From assembly GCF_002023715.1 (NCBI RefSeq), contig NZ_MAHX01000007.1, forward strand, positions 203,176 to 267,175: a stretch of 64,000 nucleotides of DNA, in the 5' to 3' direction. The notes under the pieces are model-generated. The model was not told the DNA's origin. It worked only from the letters and a program-made list of their open reading frames with translations, and did no database searches. Position numbers and translations under genes: made by a program. The DNA comes from Elizabethkingia occulta. Lineage in GTDB: Bacteria > Bacteroidota > Bacteroidia > Flavobacteriales > Weeksellaceae. Below, piece by piece: positions 26,152 through 33,382 of this stretch (positions are counted from its first letter, which is position 1; every line of letters begins with the position of its first letter).

Positions 26152-27471
26152 CTAAGTAAACCACAGCTCGAAAACACTGCCCTGTTGTTGTTTACGGAAA
26201 TTAATGTAACCATTATGAGCTTCCATAATGCTTTTGGTTAGGGTAAGTCCAATACCGGAGCCACTATTTCTCGTGGTGAAGAAGGGCAAAAATATTTTAT
26301 CCGATATCTGCTCACTGATACCAATACCATTGTCTTCCACCTGAATAACAGTTCTGGTATTCTGTTGGTCGGTGGATATTCTTATTTTTTTGTTTTCCAG
26401 ATCTTCTACAGCATGCAGGGCATTTGTAAGTAGGTTGATAAGACTTCGTTCCAGCATTTTTTCATCGGCCATTATCATATAGTCTTTGATGCTGGTGGTA
26501 AGTGTGATGTTTTTATTCTGAAACTCGCTTTCCATCAGTCTCAGCACTTTTTCTATAACAGGTCTGATGGATATTTTCTGAAGTTTAGGTTTAGGAAGCT
26601 CTGCAACCTGTCGGTAGTTGTTTATAAAGTTGAGTAGTTGCTCGGACTTGTTATTCACAATCTTGAGACTCTCTTTTATTTCTTCCTGATCGTCTCCGGA
26701 AATTTCTTCCTGATCGGTGATGTACTCCATATTCCGTATCAGGCTGTTGATAGGAGTCAGGGTATTGAGTAATTCATGGGAAATAACTTTCATCAGGTTA
26801 TTCCATGCCATCTTTTCTTTCCGTTCTATAATCTTTTGTACCGATTCCAGAGAGATAATACAAAAATCTTCGCGTGGCGTTTCCAGTCGGGTTGTCCGTA
26901 TAGAGTATGTCTGAAAACCTGACTGGTTGATGGAAACTTCCATAAAATCCTGACTTTCTCTGTAACCAGTATCTTTTATAAGACTGAAAAACTCCGGACT
27001 CTTTTCCTCATATAAACTCCATCTGTTGTATTTCGGAACTTTCAGAATTTCAATAAACTTTGGATTAGAGTAGAATACTTCCCAGTCATTAGCATCCTCT
27101 TTTAATATCATGATACCTATATCAAGCTGATTCAGGATATTTTCGTACAGAACCTTGAACGACAATACATCGGTGTTTTTCTCTTTTTCCTGATAGTAAA
27201 GGTCAACAGCTTTTTGCTTTAACGGATCATGTTGTTTTTTGTCCGGGAATAAAGAAAAATCTTTATGGTGAATTGCCTGCAGAATCTGTTCCGTTTCTCT
27301 TCCGGATTGTTGGGCATTGCGGATATTCAAGATAATCATGAAAGCCGAAAGAAAAAGAAAAAGCAATGCTGTAATCCATTTTTCCGACTCATAACAATCA
27401 AAAGCCAATATGCCAAAGACAAGACCCAGCAATAAAATCGCTATCTGAATAATATAGAATTTTGTTTTCAT
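26152..27471 (-). CDS. Sensor histidine kinase (NtrY-like)
   Basis: A 439-residue membrane sensor kinase. Two adjacent membrane helices lie at about residues 6-24 and 33-49 with almost no periplasmic loop, then a coiled linker, a PAS-like domain (about 105-215, LDIGIMILKEDANDWEVFYSNP), an H-box VISHELLNTLTPINSLIRN near residue 235 and a full ATPase domain with N-box NLLTNALHAVE, G1 VEDNGIGI and G2 GSGIGLTLTKSIMEAHNG. Lack of an external domain suggests it senses a signal in the membrane or cytoplasm. The gene overlaps the response regulator stop by one base (TGATG), so the pair is translationally coupled. It faces away from the efflux operon it likely controls. Confidence 0.92.
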   Translation of the reverse strand: MKTKFYIIQIAILLLGLVFGILAFDCYESEKWITALLFLFLSAFMIILNIRNAQQSGRETEQILQAIHHKDFSLFPDKKQHDPLKQKAVDLYYQEKEKNTDVLSFKVLYENILNQLDIGIMILKEDANDWEVFYSNPKFIEILKVPKYNRWSLYEEKSPEFFSLIKDTGYRESQDFMEVSINQSGFQTYSIRTTRLETPREDFCIISLESVQKIIERKEKMAWNNLMKVISHELLNTLTPINSLIRNMEYITDQEEISGDDQEEIKESLKIVNNKSEQLLNFINNYRQVAELPKPKLQKISIRPVIEKVLRLMESEFQNKNITLTTSIKDYMIMADEKMLERSLINLLTNALHAVEDLENKKIRISTDQQNTRTVIQVEDNGIGISEQISDKIFLPFFTTRNSGSGIGLTLTKSIMEAHNGYINFRKQQQGSVFELWFT

Positions 27472-28817
27472 CAGATACCGAATTTTTCCATTCTGCGGTA
27501 TAGTGCTGCACGCGAAAGTCCCAAATCTTCTGCCGCAGAAGATATATTGCCCTGATGTTTTTTCAAGGCTTTTTTAATCAGGATTTCTTCCATTTCTTCA
27601 ATATTCAGTACATCCGGTAATCCCTGTGATGAATTTTCCATAGGTTTGGGCAGGGAAAGCTGTAATATTCCGTGATCGGAAAGGATTACACTTCTTTCCA
27701 TAGCATGTTCCAGCTCTCGGATATTACCCGGCCAGTTATAGCTGCATAATTCTTTTATATCTCCTTCGGAAAGCGATAAGGTTTTGTGGTATTTGTACTG
27801 GTATTTCGCTAAGAAGTATTGTGCAAACAAAGGCATGTCTTCCAAACGTTCCCGTAAAGGCGGGATGGTAATTTCTACGGTATTGATTCTGAAATAAAGG
27901 TCCTTTCTGAACAAAAATTCGCTTACTTTCTGCTGAAGATTTTCATTGGTTGCAAAAATAAAACGGACATCCATTTGTCGCTCCCTGGTTTCCCCAATAC
28001 GGGATAATTTTTTATTCTGAATAAGGGTAAGGAGCTTAGCCTGGAGATGAAGCGGTAAATTTCCGATTTCATCCAGAAAAACAGTGCCGCCCTGTGCATT
28101 TTCTATTTTTCCTGCAGTGTCTGCAATTGCATCTGTAAAAGCACCTTTTTTATAGCCAAAGAGTTCTGCTTCAAAAAGACCTTCGGGAAGGCTTCCCAGG
28201 TCGATATGTACAAAAGGTTCTTTGCTGCGTGGAGATTTTCTGTGGACTTGTTCAGCCAGAACATATTTTCCGGTACCATTCTCTCCCAATAACAAAACAT
28301 TGGCATCGGTAGGTGCAATTTTGTCTATAGTATGAAGAATATGCTGTACCGCACCCGAATTACTTTCCAGAATATAATTCTGGTCACTTTGCTGAATGCT
28401 TTCCCACTGATGAAGCTTTTTGTTTTTGCGCGAAACATCTACAGCAAGATTAACCGAAGCATAGAGTTTTTCATTATTCCAGGGTTTCAGGATAAAGTCC
28501 GAAGCTCCTAATTTTAATGCTTCTACCGCTAGCTCTACTTCTCCATAAGCTGTCATTAATATAATAGGAATATCAGGAGAGACTTCCTTAACCTCGTTCA
28601 TCCAGTATAATCCGTCCTGTCCGTTTTCGAAGCCTTTCCGGAAATTCATATCCAGAAGTATAACATCGAAGACTTCTTCCGTAAGTGCGGGGAGAATTTT
28701 CTTTGGATTATTAATTGTTTTTACATCGGTAAAAAATTTTTTCAGCCACACTTTTGCAGAGAAAAGAATGTCTTCATCATCGTCAACAATTAATATTTTG
28801 GCTGTTTTCTTTCGCAT
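27471..28817 (-). CDS. Sigma-54-dependent response regulator (NtrC family)
   Basis: A 448-residue regulator with the complete NtrC architecture: receiver domain at about 1-125 with D12-D13 and the phospho-acceptor D56 and Lys in FILKPWN; AAA+ domain at about 145-375 with Walker A GENGTGK, the sigma-54 contact loop GAFTDA, Walker B TVFLDEIGNLPL and the arginine-finger region PPLRERLEDMPLFAQYF; and a Fis-type helix-turn-helix at the C-terminus (NISSAAEDLGLSRAALYRRM). It activates sigma-54 promoters when phosphorylated by the coupled kinase. The gap of 147 bases to the divergent efflux operon holds a dyad and a possible sigma-54 promoter, so that operon is the prime target. Confidence 0.95.
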   Translation of the reverse strand: MRKKTAKILIVDDDEDILFSAKVWLKKFFTDVKTINNPKKILPALTEEVFDVILLDMNFRKGFENGQDGLYWMNEVKEVSPDIPIILMTAYGEVELAVEALKLGASDFILKPWNNEKLYASVNLAVDVSRKNKKLHQWESIQQSDQNYILESNSGAVQHILHTIDKIAPTDANVLLLGENGTGKYVLAEQVHRKSPRSKEPFVHIDLGSLPEGLFEAELFGYKKGAFTDAIADTAGKIENAQGGTVFLDEIGNLPLHLQAKLLTLIQNKKLSRIGETRERQMDVRFIFATNENLQQKVSEFLFRKDLYFRINTVEITIPPLRERLEDMPLFAQYFLAKYQYKYHKTLSLSEGDIKELCSYNWPGNIRELEHAMERSVILSDHGILQLSLPKPMENSSQGLPDVLNIEEMEEILIKKALKKHQGNISSAAEDLGLSRAALYRRMEKFGI

Positions 28818-28833
28818 GGGTGTTCAGTTTTGT

Positions 28834-28859
28834 ACACTTAGTGTTCGATTTCGGACACT
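28834..28859. promoter_or_regulatory. Candidate response-regulator binding site (UAS)
   Basis: AGTGTTCG (28840-28847) and CGGACACT (28852-28859) form an 8-bp dyad with one mismatch around ATTT; a second perfect dyad ACACT-T-AGTGT lies at 28834-28844. The three AGTGT/ACACT half sites sit about 65-90 bases upstream of the possible -24 element, the usual place for NtrC-type enhancers. Confidence 0.6.
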
Positions 28860-28921
28860 TTTATTTTGACTTAAAATCTTTACTGTTTAATTTTCAGACT
28901 TTTACCGACAGATTCTTTTTG

Positions 28922-28936
28922 TGGCATATTTGTCGT
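28922..28936 (+). promoter_or_regulatory. Possible sigma-54 promoter of the efflux operon
   Basis: TGGCATATTTGTCGT has the -24 element TGGCA and, at the correct spacing, TCGT instead of TTGC: the -24 GG and the -12 G are in register but the following C is T. It ends 29 bases before the ATG at 28965. Plausible because of the divergent NtrC-type gene, but not a perfect match. Confidence 0.4.
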
Positions 28937-28964
28937 GTATATTATTGAAAATCAAATAGCTGTA

Positions 28965-30209
28965 ATGGATACGAAAATAGAGAAAAAAAGATCTAAACTC
29001 AAAATTATTCTTTTAGCACTTGCCGGAGTGGTGATTCTGGGATTATTTCTGGGATATTTTTTTCGTCAGAAAAAAACTTTTAATGTAAAAGCAGAAGATT
29101 TACAGGTAGAAAAAGTGACCAAAGGGAAGTTTGAAGATATGATGATGATTACAGCGCAAACGCAGTCATTAAACTCTTCCTTGGTAAATGTAATGGAAGG
29201 CGGAGCTGTAAAAGAAATCTTTGCAGAGGATGGGAAAATGGTAACAAAAGGAGAACCTTTGGCGAGGGTGTATAATCCGAATACTGAATTCAATTTTATG
29301 AGCCAGGAAACAGGAATTATGCAGCAGATCAGCCAGATGAGAAATACCTTATTAGAACTTAAAAATCAGGAATTCACACAGGATAAAGAGATACTTCAGG
29401 CACAGAATGATTATAATACAGCACAGCAGAATTACAATCTGCAAAAAAGATTATATGATGCGGAAATAGGTAAGAAAACGGATTATGAAATGGCACGTCA
29501 GAATCTGGCTTATCAACAAAAAAGAAAACAAATCGTAGAACAGAGTATTGTGAATGAAAAACATTCCCGCGCTTCGCAGATTGCTGCAGTTAATAATTCT
29601 ATTGCACAAATGGAAAAAAGCCTGGATGTACTGAGAAATAATAAAAATAATTTTCTCATCATGTCTCCGGCTACAGGGCGCTTGTCTTCCTTTAGTATTT
29701 CATTGGGGCAAAGCCTTACTACCGGACAAAGTATTGGAAAGGTAGATTTGATGGGGGGCTATAAGCTGGTTGCTAAAATCGATGAATACTATATCAATAA
29801 ACTGCATGCAGGGATCAAAGGAACATTGGAAAGCAACGGTAAGGAATATAATGTTATTGTATCCAAAGTATTGCCGGAAGTCGTACAGGGGCAGTTCTCC
29901 GCGGAACTTAATTTTGCGGAGAATAACAAACCGGATGATCTGAAAATAGGAATGACTTTCGGAGTGAAGCTGAAGCTTTCTGCGGATACACAGAGTTTGA
30001 TGATTCCTAAAGGAAACTTCTTTAAAGATACCAACGGAAAATGGATTTTTGTTGCAGAAAAGGGAAAAGCTGTACGCAAGAACATCAGTCTGGGAAGAGA
30101 GAATCCATTGTATTATGAAGTTTTATCAGGACTAAAAGAAGGAGAGCAGGTCATTGTATCAGATTACTCGGATTACAAAAAATATGAAATACTAGATATT
30201 AAAAACTAA
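28965..30209 (+). CDS. HlyD/MacA-type membrane fusion protein
   Basis: A 414-residue periplasmic adaptor. ATG at 28965 is preferred to an in-frame ATG at 28935, which would start within the promoter region. One N-terminal membrane anchor (about residues 13-33, LKIILLALAGVVILGLFLGYF) is followed by a barrel/lipoyl half with GGAVKEIFAEDGKMVTKGEPLARV, a long coiled-coil hairpin (about 105-215, rich in Gln/Asn/Lys), the second lipoyl half NFLIMSPATGRLSSFSISLGQSL, and the C-terminal beta-barrel with LKIGMTFGVKLKL and GLKEGEQVIVSDYS. It should bridge the permease-ATPase complex and the TolC-type channel encoded at the far end of the same operon. It is the only fusion protein for six permeases. Confidence 0.92.
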   Translation: MDTKIEKKRSKLKIILLALAGVVILGLFLGYFFRQKKTFNVKAEDLQVEKVTKGKFEDMMMITAQTQSLNSSLVNVMEGGAVKEIFAEDGKMVTKGEPLARVYNPNTEFNFMSQETGIMQQISQMRNTLLELKNQEFTQDKEILQAQNDYNTAQQNYNLQKRLYDAEIGKKTDYEMARQNLAYQQKRKQIVEQSIVNEKHSRASQIAAVNNSIAQMEKSLDVLRNNKNNFLIMSPATGRLSSFSISLGQSLTTGQSIGKVDLMGGYKLVAKIDEYYINKLHAGIKGTLESNGKEYNVIVSKVLPEVVQGQFSAELNFAENNKPDDLKIGMTFGVKLKLSADTQSLMIPKGNFFKDTNGKWIFVAEKGKAVRKNISLGRENPLYYEVLSGLKEGEQVIVSDYSDYKKYEILDIKN

Positions 30210-30210
30210 C

Positions 30211-31623
30211 ATGAAAACTCAAATAAACAAATATTTTTTAATAGCTGCTTTTGCCGGAACTCAGGTTTTTGGTCAACAGAAAATAGAGCCTTATGTAGAT
30301 GAAAGAGTAGAGCTTATGAGTACTTTATTCCGACTTATAGAAGCCAAAGAATATTCTGACAGAAATAATGAGCTATATGTTCAGGATATGGAAAAATATT
30401 TTGCTCCGGTGAAAATAGATCCGTTTTTGTCAACTCTAAAAAATATAAGAAACGAAAACGGTATAGGCTACGATGCTGTAATGTCTATGGCAGTGCATCT
30501 GAAGATAAAAGATCAAAAAATTAGTCTGGTAAAGGAAAGAAGTAATACTGTAGAGAAAAGATGGAAAACGGTAGATCTTCCCGTATTTTTGAAAGGATTG
30601 AACAGTTTTTACAAAAACAGTAAATATCATCAGTTTTTCCAATCTCATCAGGCCGATTATAAACAGGCAGCTAAAGCATATTCGGATTCAGTTTTAACGA
30701 GGTTTCAGCAGGACTGGTATGTGAAATTTTATGGTAAAGAGCCCAACGAGGATTACAAAATAGTATTAGGCTATGGAAACGGTGGCGGAAATTATGGACC
30801 CAGGGTATCACCTGAAAAGGGAAAAGATATCGTATATGCTATTGTAAGCGGGGGTAAGTTTACTGGAAGAACTGTAAGCTTTTCCAGTAATTACGCACCT
30901 ACTTTAATTCATGAATTCAATCATTCCTTTGTAAACTATATTTTAGAGACTAAAGATTATAAAAATCAGTTGCAGGATGCAGGAGAGAAAATTCTAAAAG
31001 AATTTAAAAAGCCAATGGCAGATCAGGCTTACAGTTCATGGGAAACTATCATTAATGAATCTATTGTAAGGGCAGCTGTTCTGGTTTATATGAAGGAGAA
31101 TAATTTTTCTCAGATTGAAATTGACAATGAAATGAAAGAGCAGATTTCCAGAAGTTTTATATGGACACCAGATTTAGTAAAGCTTTTAGAGGAATATCAG
31201 GCTAGCAGAAAACAATATCCTGATTTGGAAGCTTTCTATCCGCGTATTGTTTCTTTTTTTCAGAATACAGCAAAAGATATGGACAAGGTTCTGAGTGATT
31301 TTACGGCAAAAAGACCTAAAGTAAAATCATTAAGTCCCGATATTAATGGAAAAAGTGATGTAGATACCTCAATAAAAGAGTTTGTTGTAGAATTTAACCA
31401 ACCACTTTCAGGCAGAGGATTATCTATACATTGGGGAGAATTAGGACGGGATGCTGTGCCCATTAGTGCAAGATCAGTTTATATTAATAATAACAAAGGA
31501 CTAAAAATTCCGGTAGATTTAAAACCCAATAAAGAATATGAGTTTATTCTGGTGGGGGGGAATTTTGAATCTGTAGAAGGATATCCATTGCAGGACTACA
31601 CCATAAAATTTAAAACTAAATAA
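30211..31623 (+). CDS. Secreted gluzincin-like metallopeptidase (DUF4932-like) with Ig-like C-terminus
   Basis: A 470-residue protein starting one base after the fusion protein stop. A signal peptide (about residues 1-21, cleavage after VFG) leads to a helical domain with LIHEFNHSF: H234, E235 and H238 form an HExxH zinc motif, and E283 in TIINESIVRAA is well placed as the third, gluzincin-type ligand. This looks like the DUF4932 group. About residues 370-470 form a Big_5/Ig-like domain (FVVEFNQPLSGRGLSIHWG, NKEYEFILVGGNF). A periplasmic or surface peptidase inside an efflux operon may process the exported substrate, or be a chaperone that only keeps the fold. Direct evidence for substrate is absent. 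Confidence 0.78.
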   Translation: MKTQINKYFLIAAFAGTQVFGQQKIEPYVDERVELMSTLFRLIEAKEYSDRNNELYVQDMEKYFAPVKIDPFLSTLKNIRNENGIGYDAVMSMAVHLKIKDQKISLVKERSNTVEKRWKTVDLPVFLKGLNSFYKNSKYHQFFQSHQADYKQAAKAYSDSVLTRFQQDWYVKFYGKEPNEDYKIVLGYGNGGGNYGPRVSPEKGKDIVYAIVSGGKFTGRTVSFSSNYAPTLIHEFNHSFVNYILETKDYKNQLQDAGEKILKEFKKPMADQAYSSWETIINESIVRAAVLVYMKENNFSQIEIDNEMKEQISRSFIWTPDLVKLLEEYQASRKQYPDLEAFYPRIVSFFQNTAKDMDKVLSDFTAKRPKVKSLSPDINGKSDVDTSIKEFVVEFNQPLSGRGLSIHWGELGRDAVPISARSVYINNNKGLKIPVDLKPNKEYEFILVGGNFESVEGYPLQDYTIKFKTK

Positions 31624-31633
31624 AAATAATAAT

Positions 31634-32455
31634 ATGAAAAAGATTCTTTTACCTTTAGTGATCGCAGGCAGTATCGTGACATCCTGTGTTATTGTAAAAG
31701 CGAGTGATGATGGCTATACCAGTAGAAACTCTTCACTCATAGGACAGAGTATCGAAAGTGGTGTATCAGAAACAAAAACTTTTAATGTACAGAACTTCAG
31801 TGGTGTAAAAACATCACAAGCTATAAAAGTTGAAATCGTAAAGTCGGATATTGAAAAAGCGGTGGTTACCAGTAATTATATGGAATATGTACGTGTAGAA
31901 AACAGAGGGGGCGTACTAGCTGTTTTTTATGAGATTCCAAGAGGACATAATGGACTTAGAAATGCCAATACAACAGTTATTGTCTATGCGAAAAATCTTA
32001 GTGATCTTAAAGCGAGCAGCGCTGGTAAAATTGTAGTAAAAGATCAGTTCAGTACTTCTACACTTAATGTGGACGTTTCCAGTGCCGGAAAAATACAATA
32101 CGAGAATATTAAAGCAGGCCGCCTGAATCTGGGACTTAGTAGTGCTGCTACTTTTACAGGAAGTGCAGATGTCCAGTCTGTGAATGCAGATATTTCGAGT
32201 GCTTCTACGGTCAATATCAATGGTAAAGCAAATGAGGTAAAAATTGATGCTTCAAGCTCTGCAGACTTTAACGGATCGGATCTTAGAGGTGGTACTGTAA
32301 AGGCACAAGCTTCATCCGCGGGTAAAATAAAAATAGGAGTAATAGATGAGCTTACAGCCACTGCATCTTCGGGAGCAAAAATTTACTATAAAAGTCCATC
32401 CGGTATAAGACTCAATGCAAGTAAAAGCTCCGGAGGAAAAGTGGAAACATTATAA
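31634..32455 (+). CDS. GIN-domain (DUF2807) lipoprotein
   Basis: A 273-residue lipoprotein: signal with lipobox VTSC puts the acylated Cys at about residue 18. The rest is a right-handed beta-helix-like GIN/DUF2807 domain: FSGVKTSQAIKVEIVKSD at its start, then short repeats rich in Ser-Ala-Gly such as LKASSAGKIVVKD, VDVSSAGKIQYEN, LGLSSAATFTG and ADISSASTVNING. GIN proteins are common surface or periplasmic lipoproteins in Bacteroidota with unknown, probably adhesive or scaffold, roles. It lies 10 bases after the metallopeptidase gene and 65 before the ATPase gene, within the efflux operon. Confidence 0.88.
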   Translation: MKKILLPLVIAGSIVTSCVIVKASDDGYTSRNSSLIGQSIESGVSETKTFNVQNFSGVKTSQAIKVEIVKSDIEKAVVTSNYMEYVRVENRGGVLAVFYEIPRGHNGLRNANTTVIVYAKNLSDLKASSAGKIVVKDQFSTSTLNVDVSSAGKIQYENIKAGRLNLGLSSAATFTGSADVQSVNADISSASTVNINGKANEVKIDASSSADFNGSDLRGGTVKAQASSAGKIKIGVIDELTATASSGAKIYYKSPSGIRLNASKSSGGKVETL

Positions 32456-32520
32456 TCAATACCAATCTCAGATCTTAAATTGAAAACACATAACTAATAA
32501 TCTTAAATATTAATCTTATT

Positions 32521-33255
32521 ATGATAACAATAGAAAAATTATCCAAAGTATACCGAACAGAAGACGTACAGACTACGGCACTTAATCAGGTAGATCTCAA
32601 TATTAAAAAAGGAGAATTTCTGGCTATTATGGGACCTTCAGGGTGTGGCAAATCTACTTTACTTAATATTCTGGGTTTACTGGATTTTTCTACTTCAGGA
32701 TCTTACAGGTTCAATGATTTGGAAACAACAAGTTTATCTGAAAGAAAAAAATCAGATGTTAGAAAGCAAAATATAGGATTCATCTTTCAGAACTTTAATT
32801 TGATTGATGAACTAACGGTTTATGAAAATATTGAATTGCCATTGATCTATAATGGAGTTTCTTCTTCTGAAAGAAAGAAGAGAGTAGAAGAGATTATGGA
32901 GAAAATAAACATCAGACACCGTGCAAAACATTATCCGCAGCAACTTTCCGGAGGGCAGCAGCAAAGAGTAGCTGTAGCAAGAGCTCTGGTTACCAGACCC
33001 AAACTGATCCTTGCAGATGAGCCAACAGGAAATCTGGATAGTACCAACGGAAACGAGGTAATGAATCTTTTAGCTGAGCTTCACCGCGAGGGATCAACTA
33101 TTGTAATGGTGACTCACTCGTCTTACGATGCAAGCTTCTCTTCCCGTATTGTCAATATGAAAGACGGCGAAATCTTTAATGAAGAGCATACGACAAAAAG
33201 AACAGATGTTTTCGATAAAGCACAGCCAGGAGATTATGCTGTAACCGGAGAATAG
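32521..33255 (+). CDS. ABC transporter ATP-binding protein (LolD/MacB type)
   Basis: A 244-residue ABC ATPase of the LolD/MacB/FtsE lineage. MITIEKLSKVYRTEDVQTTALNQVDLNIKKGEF is the normal opening; Walker A is GPSGCGKST near residue 39, Q-loop FIFQNFNLID near 88, signature LSGGQQQRVAVARAL near 142 and Walker B LILADEPTGNLDS near 162, with the His switch in VMVTHSSYDA. All catalytic elements are present. The C-terminus extends about 15 residues past the usual fold. It is the only ATPase gene in the operon and so must serve the six permeases that follow, as homodimer with each permease dimer. Confidence 0.95.
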   Translation: MITIEKLSKVYRTEDVQTTALNQVDLNIKKGEFLAIMGPSGCGKSTLLNILGLLDFSTSGSYRFNDLETTSLSERKKSDVRKQNIGFIFQNFNLIDELTVYENIELPLIYNGVSSSERKKRVEEIMEKINIRHRAKHYPQQLSGGQQQRVAVARALVTRPKLILADEPTGNLDSTNGNEVMNLLAELHREGSTIVMVTHSSYDASFSSRIVNMKDGEIFNEEHTTKRTDVFDKAQPGDYAVTGE

Positions 33256-33382
33256 TATTAAGTACGAAAATTGAAGTTAGAAATTAGAGGGTAGAAGTTA
33301 GATAATTCACTATTTACTATTCATCAGATTCATTCATTGAACCATTCACCAAATTACCTATCAACTAATAAATCATAAGACC
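33256..33382. repeat. Spacer repeat before permease 1
   Basis: AGTACGAAAATTGAAGTTAGAAATTAGA-type sequence, a member of the GTTAGAA repeat found in every gap of the permease array; followed by CACTATTTACTATTCATC-like AT-rich text up to the ATG at 33383. Confidence 0.7.
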
